6,904 nucleotides of DNA from Desulfobacula sp. (GTDB taxonomy: Bacteria > Desulfobacterota > Desulfobacteria > Desulfobacterales > Desulfobacteraceae), in NCBI GenBank assembly GCA_027858355.1, contig JAQICW010000732.1, positions 1 through 6,904 of the forward strand, in the 5' to 3' direction. The notes under the pieces are model-generated. The model was not told the origin of the DNA, ran no database searches, and saw only the letters and a program-made list of their open reading frames with translations. Below are positions 1 through 6,064 of this stretch, one piece after another (the first letter of the stretch is position 1; each line of letters opens with the position of its first letter). Made by a program: the position numbers and the translations under genes.

Positions 1-17
1 AAACTTCCAAGAAACTA

Positions 18-50
18 TCGGTCAATCCATTTAAATATATTTTTGACCGA
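18..50. repeat. Inverted repeat, 8-bp perfect arms
   Basis: The arms TCGGTCAA (18-25) and TTGACCGA (43-50) are perfect complements around a 17-nt AT-rich loop. No T run follows on the + strand, so it does not look like an intrinsic terminator for + transcription. It could be a flanking structure of the insertion sequence, since IS1182-type elements are often found near palindromes, but this is inference. Confidence 0.5.
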
Positions 51-120
51 ATAAGTAAAAAATTTGAAATGCCATCCCTTGCAAGTTTGATCAGAGCTAA
101 GTTCACTTCCCAACCAAAGG

Positions 121-185
121 TTGACAATACCAGTTGATAGCTAAGTGATTAGCATTCCCTACATTTTAGACAGGATACCTATAAT
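121..185 (+). promoter_or_regulatory. Possible promoter boxes for the transposase
   Basis: A perfect TTGACA lies at 121-126 and a perfect TATAAT at 180-185, 37 nt upstream of the ATG at 222. They are too far apart to belong to one promoter. TATAAT has only a poor -35 at normal spacing (around 155-162), and TTGACA has only a weak -10 about 17 nt downstream (around 144-149). The TATAAT box is the better candidate by position, but neither is supported by a complete sigma-70 pair. Confidence 0.25.
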
Positions 186-221
186 TCTCTTCATAAAGAA
201 AGTAAAACCGCTGACCTTTAA

Positions 222-1298
222 ATGAGTGAAAAATTAATGGCTAAATACAAAGATTATTCATACGATCAAGGCGTTTTCCTTCCAGTCTTTTTTGACAAAC
301 AAATATTACCAGGCACTTTCGAATACTGCCTCAATTATCTGGTTGATAAGAAAATTGATTTAACCGTTTTTGATGACCGGTATAAGAATGATGAAACCGG
401 TGCTCCGGCATATGACCCAAGAATTCTATTAAAGATTATCCTTTTTGCATACTCAAGAGGTATTACCTCCAGCAGGAAGATTGCCCAATGCTGTGAAGAA
501 AATATTATCTTCATGGCTTTATCCGCCCATACAAGACCCCATTTTACAACCATTGCGGATTTTATATCTAACCAGGATCAGGAGGCCACAACACTGTTTC
601 AGGAGGTGATTCTTATCTGTGATTCAATGGGACTGATCGGCAGGGAAATGTTTGCTGTGGACGGCTGTAAGATGCCTTCCAACGCTTCAAAGGAATGGAG
701 CGGAACTAAAAAGGATTTTCAAAGAAAGGCCGTCAAGCTTGAAAAAGCCATTGAGCGGATCATTGAAAAGCACAGGCAAATTGATGACATTGAAGAGACA
801 AACAACATCATTGAAACCGATACGCAATATATCGACACCCTTGAAAAACAGGTAAAAAAGATTCGGGAATGGACATACGAAAATGACGACAGAATTGGCA
901 GCATGGGTAAACCGGTTAAATCCAATATCACAGATAATGAGTCTGCCAAGATGAAAACGTCAAAGGGTATGGTGCAAGGATATAATGGTGTCGCCATGGT
1001 GGATGATAAACATCAGGTGATCGTGGGAGCCGAAGCATTTGGCAAAGGACCGGAGCAAGATCTATTAAAGCCCATGATCGACACCACGAAACAAAATATG
1101 GAAGACGATGTTTTTGAAGAAACCAGGCTAACGGCAGACAGTGGATTCCACACCAGAAAAAACATGGATATGCTTGCAGAAGAAGGCATTGATGCGTATG
1201 TAGCTGATGGTCGTTTTAGGAAACGAGACCCCCGGTTTGATAATAGTGGCAGGTATAAAGAAGAACATAAAAAAGAGCTTTTAGATTCTTATCTCTGA
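222..1298 (+). CDS. IS1182-type transposase, N-terminal part (interrupted gene)
   Basis: Encodes 358 residues of a cut-and-paste DDE transposase. Residues about 20-115 resemble the DUF772-type N-terminal domain of this group (GAPAYDPRILLKIILFAYSRG and following). The RNase-H-like catalytic fold starts at FAVDGCK, where D147 is the likely first catalytic Asp, and TADSGFH supplies D306 as the second. Residues about 163-220 between them are Lys/Glu-rich and probably a coiled-coil insertion. The ATG at 222 is the first possible start after an in-frame TAA. The protein ends at TGA 1296-1298, before the catalytic Glu, which lies in the same frame downstream. The product is therefore expected to be catalytically dead unless the stop is read through. 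The last residues, after about RYKEEHKKE, no longer look like family sequence. The family call is from recognition of the sequence, without a search. Confidence 0.8.
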   Translation: MSEKLMAKYKDYSYDQGVFLPVFFDKQILPGTFEYCLNYLVDKKIDLTVFDDRYKNDETGAPAYDPRILLKIILFAYSRGITSSRKIAQCCEENIIFMALSAHTRPHFTTIADFISNQDQEATTLFQEVILICDSMGLIGREMFAVDGCKMPSNASKEWSGTKKDFQRKAVKLEKAIERIIEKHRQIDDIEETNNIIETDTQYIDTLEKQVKKIREWTYENDDRIGSMGKPVKSNITDNESAKMKTSKGMVQGYNGVAMVDDKHQVIVGAEAFGKGPEQDLLKPMIDTTKQNMEDDVFEETRLTADSGFHTRKNMDMLAEEGIDAYVADGRFRKRDPRFDNSGRYKEEHKKELLDSYL

Positions 1299-1328
1299 TT
1301 TTCGTGTTATTTTGGCAAGAGAATCAGA
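1294..1328 (+). repeat. Hairpin enclosing the in-frame TGA of the transposase
   Basis: TCTGATTTTC (1294-1303) pairs with GAGAATCAGA (1319-1328), giving a 10-bp stem with one T-G wobble around a 15-nt loop. The TGA stop (1296-1298) lies inside the 5' arm. The surrounding codons, roughly 1279-1353, translate to sequence that does not resemble the transposase family. The hairpin may thus mark a small inserted segment of about 75 nt that brought the stop with it. Confidence 0.5.
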
Positions 1329-1346
1329 AAATTTTTTGGTTCTGGC

Positions 1347-1847
1347 TTGTCCAGGTTAGGGAAACAGAAAAAGATAAAGTTATTTTCAAAACAGGATTTT
1401 TACTTTGACCCTGAATTCAAATTTTGCAGATGCCCTGCTGGCAAACGCCTTTACCGGAGTGGGAACGGCCTTGATACAAAGGGCAACTATGTCACCCGGT
1501 TTAAAGCGCCCAAATCAGCATGCGGGCCTTGCAAGCTCAGAGCTAAATGCCTTCGATACCCGGATACATCACCTAAAAGATCTGTCGCCTATTTCCATGG
1601 ACTTAAAAAGCTACCGGAAAATGCAATGGAGAAGATGAAACAAAAAATAGATTCACCATCAGGCAGGCAGATTTATTCAAAACGACTCGGAACGGTTGAG
1701 CCTGTTTTTGGAAATATCCGACATACCCTGAGACTTGACCGGTTCAGCCTGAGGGGCAAATTAAAAGTAAATAGTCAATGGCTGCTGTTTTGTACTTTGC
1801 ACAATTTAAGAAAAATTCATCGGTATGGGACAGTGGTAGCTACATAG
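1347..1847 (+). CDS. IS1182-type transposase, C-terminal part (interrupted gene)
   Basis: This is in the same frame as the N-terminal part and is best read as the second half of one broken gene. The stated start is a TTG without a ribosome-binding site, so independent translation is doubtful; the frame is open from 1299. Up to 166 residues are encoded. Features are FxxxDFYFDPEFKFCRCPAGK, a Cys-rich segment (C27, C29, C60, C63, C68 counted from the TTG) that may bind zinc, and the GTVEPVFGNIRH motif containing the likely third catalytic residue, E118 (codon 1698-1700). The C-terminal motif FCTLHNLRKIHRYG is typical of the family's end, so the 3' end at TAG 1845-1847 appears intact. The damage is therefore confined to the junction at about 1280-1350. 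Confidence 0.7.
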   Translation: MSRLGKQKKIKLFSKQDFYFDPEFKFCRCPAGKRLYRSGNGLDTKGNYVTRFKAPKSACGPCKLRAKCLRYPDTSPKRSVAYFHGLKKLPENAMEKMKQKIDSPSGRQIYSKRLGTVEPVFGNIRHTLRLDRFSLRGKLKVNSQWLLFCTLHNLRKIHRYGTVVAT

Positions 1848-1863
1848 GATAAAAGGGGAATAA

Positions 1864-1873
1864 CCCCCCCCCC
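1864..1873 (+). repeat. Homopolymer run of ten C
   Basis: Ten consecutive C lie 17 nt after the transposase stop, preceded by GGGGAATAA (1855-1863), so a G4/C4 hairpin could form. The run is striking in AT-rich DNA and is prone to slippage in replication and sequencing. It is outside any coding frame, so no phase-variable gene is implied. Confidence 0.8.
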
Positions 1874-1927
1874 TGCGAAATGAGTTAAAAGCACCAGCCT
1901 ATGTGTGAGTTGGGCCTTATATAGCAA

Positions 1928-1943
1928 GTTTAGTGATCTAAAC
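1928..1943. repeat. 16-bp palindrome, GTTTAG-N4-CTAAAC
   Basis: Perfect 6-bp arms flank TGAT. It lies in the intergenic region, about 190 nt before the repressor ATG. It could be a binding site, an insertion-sequence boundary structure or chance; no T run follows, so it is not a terminator. Confidence 0.45.
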
Positions 1944-2005
1944 CAAATCAAACCAAAATATTGGAAAAAGTAGCTGATGAATAAAACAGAGAATGACTAC
2001 CCTTC

Positions 2006-2019
2006 AAAAAGTACTTTTT
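2006..2019. repeat. 14-bp perfect palindrome, AAAAAGTACTTTTT
   Basis: An uninterrupted self-complementary sequence about 100 nt before the repressor ATG. Its five terminal T could make it part of a weak terminator for transcription leaving the transposase, but the stem has no loop room, so a DNA-level role or chance is as likely. Confidence 0.4.
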
Positions 2020-2051
2020 CTACAGACTCGTTAACTTTTATTAATTTTTAA

Positions 2052-2080
2052 TTGACATATATTACTTTGCATACTACATA
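2052..2080 (+). promoter_or_regulatory. Probable promoter of the repressor gene
   Basis: A perfect -35 box TTGACA (2052-2057) is followed 17 nt later by TACATA (2075-2080), a weak -10. An alternative AT-rich -10, TATAAA (2082-2087), sits too far away for this -35. The region upstream is highly AT-rich. The inferred transcription start would give a leader of about 30 nt before the ATG at 2118. The -10 region overlaps the operator-like palindrome at 2071-2084, as expected of an autoregulated repressor gene. Confidence 0.45.
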
Positions 2081-2084
2081 GTAT
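2071..2084. promoter_or_regulatory. Candidate operator: ATACTA-CA-TAGTAT
   Basis: Perfect 6-bp inverted arms (2071-2076 and 2079-2084) are separated by two bases, giving a 14-bp dyad that overlaps the presumed -10 of the repressor promoter. CI/LexA-type proteins bind such dyads as dimers, and autorepression is usual in the family. Binding by the repressor encoded just downstream is inferred from position only. I see no second copy of this dyad in the methyltransferase leader (2772-2926). Confidence 0.45.
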
Positions 2085-2117
2085 AAATAAATATTAACTT
2101 TTTATTTAATACTCAAT

Positions 2118-2771
2118 ATGAATGCAATAAATTTCCATTCTTTCTATCAACGATTATTTAATGAAGGTATTATTGCTTCCCAGAAGGAATTAGCTTCATT
2201 GTTGGGTGTAAAAGGCTCTGCAATATCTCAGGCAAAGAAACGGAAAGTAACTCCCCGTGCATGGATAACCGAAATTTCTGAAAAAATAAATTTGACCCCT
2301 ACATGGATTAAAACAGGAAATGGGGGAAAATATTTTGATAAACCCGACGATAGTAACCATAGCTTCGAGATAGTTCCGAAAGTGAAAGCACGACTGTCTG
2401 CGGGAGACGGTTCATTCGATGTAAGTCAAAAAATTGCCGAATATTATTCATTTCAAACACTATGGTTAAGAAAGAAAGGCAATCCTAAAAATATGGTTTT
2501 AATGGATATTGCTGGAAACAGTATGGAACCTGAGTTGAAAGATGGTGATACTGTTCTTGTCGATAGATCAAAAATTGAAATTTTAGCCGGAGCAATATAT
2601 GCAGTTGGTGTTGAAGACACTGTATTAATAAAAAGGGTAGAAAAACTTCCCGACAAACTTGTTTTGATAAGTGACAATGAAAAGTACTCCCCAACATATA
2701 TAATAGGTGATGATATTAACCGTGTAAGAATTTTAGGAAAAGTGATATGGATTTGCCGAGAAATAAATTAA
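2118..2771 (+). CDS. CI/LexA-type repressor with S24 autoprotease domain
   Basis: Encodes 217 residues, a usual length for phage-type S24 repressors. Residues about 5-70 are a CI-type helix-turn-helix domain: SQKELASLLGVKGSAISQAKK (21-41) forms the turn, and the NLTPTWIKTGNGGKYF tail is characteristic. The C-terminal part, about 85-217, is the LexA/UmuD-type peptidase S24 fold. ARLSAGDGS contains the Ala95-Gly96 dipeptide at the position of the cleavage site. GNSMEP gives nucleophile Ser135, and VLIKRVE gives general base Lys172; the Ser-Lys spacing of 37 equals that of LexA. All residues for RecA-stimulated self-cleavage are thus present. The ATG at 2118 lacks a clear ribosome-binding site but fits the conserved N-terminus. 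It is probably an autorepressor acting at 2071-2084. Its position on the same strand, 155 nt before the methyltransferase, suggests it also controls that module, but this is inference. It is not LexA itself: the HTH is of phage CI type. Confidence 0.88.
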   Translation: MNAINFHSFYQRLFNEGIIASQKELASLLGVKGSAISQAKKRKVTPRAWITEISEKINLTPTWIKTGNGGKYFDKPDDSNHSFEIVPKVKARLSAGDGSFDVSQKIAEYYSFQTLWLRKKGNPKNMVLMDIAGNSMEPELKDGDTVLVDRSKIEILAGAIYAVGVEDTVLIKRVEKLPDKLVLISDNEKYSPTYIIGDDINRVRILGKVIWICREIN

Positions 2772-2778
2772 AAATAAT

Positions 2779-2807
2779 TTGCCAAATAGAAATGTTGAAA
2801 TTTTATT
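2779..2807 (+). promoter_or_regulatory. Weak candidate promoter for the methyltransferase-nuclease operon
   Basis: TTGCCA (2779-2784) and TTTATT (2802-2807) are separated by 17 nt and match sigma-70 boxes at 5/6 and 4/6 positions. Other AT-rich combinations in 2790-2860 are possible. The 155-nt gap after the repressor, with no strong terminator in it, allows either a separate promoter or read-through from the repressor promoter. Confidence 0.2.
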
Positions 2808-2865
2808 CTTTTTATATAAAAGATGATAATAATTTGATAGCCTCGAAAACAGTTATAGGGAAAGT

Positions 2866-2885
2866 TTCCATTTAGGCATATGGAA
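2866..2885. promoter_or_regulatory. Palindrome TTCCAT-N8-ATGGAA in the methyltransferase leader
   Basis: Perfect 6-bp arms (2866-2871 and 2880-2885) are separated by 8 nt, a spacing typical of sites bound by a dimer on one face of the helix. It lies 41 nt upstream of the methyltransferase ATG, where bound protein could block transcription or elongation. It does not match the dyad in front of the repressor gene, so if both are operators they may have different binders. A regulatory role is inferred from position and symmetry only. Confidence 0.35.
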
Positions 2886-2926
2886 GAATTAAATAAAATA
2901 TTTGTTCGTTTAGGTATCTATATCTT

Positions 2927-5900
2927 ATGCATCATACCATCGATATAAAAGAATTTTTAGGTTGCCTTAACTACTCTGATTCTCCTTATTTTTTAGAGGG
3001 ATCTCGGCTTGACGAGGTTAATTCATATTCCAATGCTTTTCGCATCGCCAGGGAAAAGTGTGGGCTTAAAGGGGTATACGCTTTAGATGGTACTCATGGA
3101 GGAAAATCCACAGGAAAATCTATTATCCCCCTTGTCTATGTTTGTGAAGCTGAATCAGAAAATCAGGCGATCGAAATACATCGATTGGTATGGAATCAAA
3201 ATTGTGTGCCTTTTCTTCTGGTTTTAACTCCTAAGTCAGTCCGACTATATCCTGGTTTTAAGTTTGATACAACCAAACAAGTCCATGGTAAAGATCAGAA
3301 TCTTCTTAAAATAGCAAAATCAACAAACGAAATTCTTGAAAAATTATCAGATTTTACGGCAGACTCCATCAATAAAGGGACTATCTGGCAAAAATGGCAG
3401 AATCAAGTAACCCCTGATACCAGAGTTGATCAGAATTTATTAAAGAACCTGGAAAAACTTGGTAGTTGGTTAAGGGACAATGACTTACCTAAACAAACGG
3501 CTCATTCGTTAATAGGGAAATATGTCTATCTTCGTTATCTGAGGGACAGAGATATTCTTTCCGATCGTAAATTAGAGCAGTGGAACATAGATTTGAATTC
3601 GGTGTTTGGAAGGAATGCTACTGTTTCAAGTTTTCAAATCCTTGTTAATAGAATTGATCAATGGCTAAATGGAAGCATTTTTCCCGTCCCAACAAAAGAG
3701 GATCTCTCCCCGCAAGATGGACATATCAAAAAAGTTGCCTCTGTCTTTCTCGGAGATGATCCTACTTCGCGCCAGATGCATCTGGATTTTAAAGCTTACA
3801 ATTTTGAACATATTCCGATTGAAACATTGTCTGTGGTATATCAGCAGTTCCTCCATGCTGAAGAGAGAGGTTCAAGTCAGGGTGCATATTATACACCTGT
3901 CCATCTTGTAAACTTCATGCTGGATGAACTTGATTCAAAAAAAATGCTTAAAAAAGGTATGAAGGTGTTTGATCCAGCATGTGGATCAGGCGCCTTTATT
4001 GTTCAATGCTATAGAAGACTTATTGAAAGAGAACTATCAAAATCAGGTAGATTTAGATTCAAACCGGAAGAATTAAAAAGTCTGCTGATAGATCACATTT
4101 ATGGTGTTGATATTGATGAAGATGCCTGCGGTGTGACAGAATTAAGCCTTGTCCTCACCCTACTTGATTATGTTGATCCTCCTGATTTAGAAGAGGTGGG
4201 ATACCAACATTTTAAATTACCGGCATTGAGAGATAAAAATATTTTCTTTTGTAAAAACGGTTTTTTTGATGACAAATCAATACAGGTAAAAGCTCTTTCC
4301 GAAATGAAATTTGATTGGATTGTGGGGAATCCACCATGGAAGTTGTTATCAGAAAAATCAAATATACCTGCAGATCAATTTGCCTTGGCTTGGATCAAAA
4401 GCAATAAAAAAGAGTATCCTGTCAATAAAAATCAGATAGCAGAAGCCTTTGTCTGGAAAGCTTCTCTATATCTTTCAGATGTAGGTGTTACAGGGCTTTT
4501 GTTGCCAGGGAAGACCCTGTTTAAAACTCAGCAAAACGCTATTGAGTTCAGAGAACGATTCTTTAACAAAATGGATGTCTGGTGCATTGTCAACTTTGCA
4601 AATCTCAGACGTCTTCTGTTTAAAGGTGCAACCAATCCGGCGGCAGCTTTTTTCTACAGAGCTTGTCAAAATAATTCAGACAAGCCAGGAAGCATTCTTA
4701 CCTATGCCCCCTTTGCAATGAATCAGATATCTCAGTATGACTTTTCAAAAAGAGGCAGGAAAAGACTTTGGACTATTCTTATCAATGCCGATGAGATGCG
4801 TGAGATCCCATATAGGGACGTTTTATCTGGAACGTCTTTTCCGTGGAAGATGGCAATGTGGGGAACAATGCGGGATAAATACCTTCTGGTCTCAATACAA
4901 AAAGCATTTGTTCGCTTGTCAACTTTTTTAAAAGTCCATGATTTAGATATCTCTCAAGGGCTTGTATTGCGAGATGTAGCTGCAAAAGAGGAAATAGAAC
5001 CTCTTCCCGAGGTGGCTGGTAAAGATCAACTTGATATGAATGAGCTGAAAGGATGTGGAAGCATATTCTCTTTCCCGCAACAAGCACTAAAAACGATCCC
5101 AGAGTCTATGGCTTATGTTCGAAAAGGCCGTGGTGAAGTATCATTGAAAATATGTCAGCCACCCCATATCATTATAGATGCAAACAGACGATTTTCTGTT
5201 TTTTCAGATCAGTTTATTGCTGTTCCTCCCCGCCAGATTGGAATAGCAGGTGATCTTTCAAAGTCAAATCTTTTAAAAGCATTGGCATTGTATTTGAGTT
5301 CTGATTTTGTTCAATATCAGCAGTATCTATCTTCGCCATCCTGGGGCATAGGAATGGAGCGACTCAATAACCAGGATCTTGAATCTCTTCCGGTTCCCCT
5401 TGATAAGTTGTCCCCTGGAGAAGTAGGGGAATGGGCAAAACTTTACGACGAACTATCTCAACAATCTACTGATGATATCGCTGAAAAACAATTTTTTAAA
5501 TTTGCTGAGAAACCGATAGAATTAAAACCCTTAATAAACAAAATGAACGAAAAAGTTAATACTTTATTAGGTCTTAAGACAGATGAAAAATGTCTTGTTC
5601 ATGATTTTGTCACAACAAGAATAAAATTCAATGATGGTGCCATTCCCAAAATGGTAAATGAACCTGCTTCTAAAGCCGAAATAACGGAATATGCAAATAC
5701 CCTGAAAAAAGCCTTGGATGATTTTCTTGATGCCGATATCAGGAATCAGAACCAGATTACCGCTAATTATTCATCATCTATGGTGATTCTGTCCATTGAT
5801 CATTCTGAAAATTCGCCTACTGGCCCTGTGATTGTAAAAGAGGTCTCTGATCCTGAATTAAAAGAAGAATTTAAAAAGTTAGAAAAAAATCTGGAATCCG

Positions 5901-6064
5901 AGCAAGGACAGTGGATCTATTTTCGTAAAAATCTTAAATTGTTTCATGGCAGGACTACCTATTTTGTCAAGTCGCGTCAACGACTCGGCTGGCTTAAGAG
6001 CCAAGCTTTTACAGATGCGGATGAATTCATTGCTGAAAAATTGATAACAACCGGAAATGATTAG
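2927..6064 (+). CDS. Large N6-adenine DNA methyltransferase, Eco57I/type IIG-like
   Basis: Encodes 1045 residues. An N-terminal domain (about 1-160) with alternating strands, including IIPLVYVCEAESENQA and VPFLLVLTPKSVRLYPGF, precedes a helical segment (about 165-310; HSLIGKYVYLRYLRDRDIL). The SAM-dependent catalytic core follows: GAYYTP (319-324), motif I DPACGSGAF (349-357), acidic GVDIDEDA (393-400) and motif IV NPPW (468-471), which is the (D/N)PP(Y/F/W) signature of amino methylation of adenine. GVTGLLLPGKTLF (520-532) is a later core strand. SWGIGMERLNNQDLESLPVP (805-824) is typical of the end of a target-recognition region, and the C-terminal QRLGWLKSQAFTDADEFIAEKL shows the protein is complete. 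ATG 2927 is the first ATG after the in-frame stop at 2894-2896; its ribosome-binding site is poor (TAGG at 2911-2914). The next gene starts immediately after the stop. The methylated sequence cannot be read from the protein. It could be a modification enzyme, or carry restriction activity of its own. Confidence 0.9.
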   Translation: MHHTIDIKEFLGCLNYSDSPYFLEGSRLDEVNSYSNAFRIAREKCGLKGVYALDGTHGGKSTGKSIIPLVYVCEAESENQAIEIHRLVWNQNCVPFLLVLTPKSVRLYPGFKFDTTKQVHGKDQNLLKIAKSTNEILEKLSDFTADSINKGTIWQKWQNQVTPDTRVDQNLLKNLEKLGSWLRDNDLPKQTAHSLIGKYVYLRYLRDRDILSDRKLEQWNIDLNSVFGRNATVSSFQILVNRIDQWLNGSIFPVPTKEDLSPQDGHIKKVASVFLGDDPTSRQMHLDFKAYNFEHIPIETLSVVYQQFLHAEERGSSQGAYYTPVHLVNFMLDELDSKKMLKKGMKVFDPACGSGAFIVQCYRRLIERELSKSGRFRFKPEELKSLLIDHIYGVDIDEDACGVTELSLVLTLLDYVDPPDLEEVGYQHFKLPALRDKNIFFCKNGFFDDKSIQVKALSEMKFDWIVGNPPWKLLSEKSNIPADQFALAWIKSNKKEYPVNKNQIAEAFVWKASLYLSDVGVTGLLLPGKTLFKTQQNAIEFRERFFNKMDVWCIVNFANLRRLLFKGATNPAAAFFYRACQNNSDKPGSILTYAPFAMNQISQYDFSKRGRKRLWTILINADEMREIPYRDVLSGTSFPWKMAMWGTMRDKYLLVSIQKAFVRLSTFLKVHDLDISQGLVLRDVAAKEEIEPLPEVAGKDQLDMNELKGCGSIFSFPQQALKTIPESMAYVRKGRGEVSLKICQPPHIIIDANRRFSVFSDQFIAVPPRQIGIAGDLSKSNLLKALALYLSSDFVQYQQYLSSPSWGIGMERLNNQDLESLPVPLDKLSPGEVGEWAKLYDELSQQSTDDIAEKQFFKFAEKPIELKPLINKMNEKVNTLLGLKTDEKCLVHDFVTTRIKFNDGAIPKMVNEPASKAEITEYANTLKKALDDFLDADIRNQNQITANYSSSMVILSIDHSENSPTGPVIVKEVSDPELKEEFKKLEKNLESEQGQWIYFRKNLKLFHGRTTYFVKSRQRLGWLKSQAFTDADEFIAEKLITTGND

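Larger units (their letters stand above)
1..221. other. Non-coding flank upstream of the transposase
   Basis: I see no gene here. The stretch ends with an in-frame TAA (219-221) directly before the transposase ATG, so the transposase cannot start further upstream. It contains an inverted repeat (18-50), a small hairpin with arms CAACC (111-115) and GGTTG (119-123), a TTGACA box (121-126) and a TATAAT box (180-185). It may include the left end of the insertion sequence, but I could not find a convincing terminal inverted repeat shared with the region after 1847, so the left boundary is left open. Confidence 0.6.
222..1847 (+). mobile_element. IS1182-family insertion sequence remnant, ends undefined
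   Basis: One continuous reading frame encodes both parts of an IS1182-type DDE transposase, interrupted only by TGA at 1296-1298. Read through, it would be about 541 residues, in the upper part of the size range expected for the family. The coordinates given are those of the coding part only. I looked for matching terminal inverted repeats between 1-221 and 1848-2117 and found none convincing, so the full element could be larger or its ends may have decayed. If the TGA is real, the element cannot move by itself unless an intact copy elsewhere supplies transposase. Confidence 0.75.
1848..2117. other. Non-coding region between transposase and repressor
   Basis: No gene is visible in these 270 nt. 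In order it contains GGGG (1855-1858) facing a run of ten C (1864-1873), the palindrome 1928-1943, the palindrome 2006-2019, and a very AT-rich promoter/operator region for the repressor (2052-2084). The right end of the insertion sequence probably lies somewhere in its first half but cannot be placed. Confidence 0.6.

Noticed and set aside
719..997. Antisense open frame within the transposase gene
   Set aside because: It is a shadow of the Lys/Glu-rich coding strand, with low-complexity composition and no recognisable motif.
1296..1328. Selenocysteine insertion at the transposase TGA with the hairpin as SECIS element
   Set aside because: The TGA lies within the stem and the loop begins only 5 nt after it, which does not fit the usual bacterial SECIS spacing. 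The local residues also look non-homologous, so a disrupted gene explains the data better.
1..2117. Terminal inverted repeats of the insertion sequence
   Set aside because: Comparison of 1-221 with the complement of 1848-2117 gave only short imperfect matches (for example around 92-105 against 1928-1945), no better than expected by chance.
3098..3121. Walker A-like GGKSTGKS in the methyltransferase (residues 58-65 match GxxxxGKS)
   Set aside because: The segment is followed by a strand (IIPLVYV) instead of the helix a P-loop needs, and no Walker B partner is seen, so an NTPase domain is unlikely.
4782..5087. 101-codon antisense frame within the methyltransferase gene
   Set aside because: The opposite strand has a clear, uninterrupted methyltransferase frame with continuous family-like sequence; the antisense frame has no motif or start signal.
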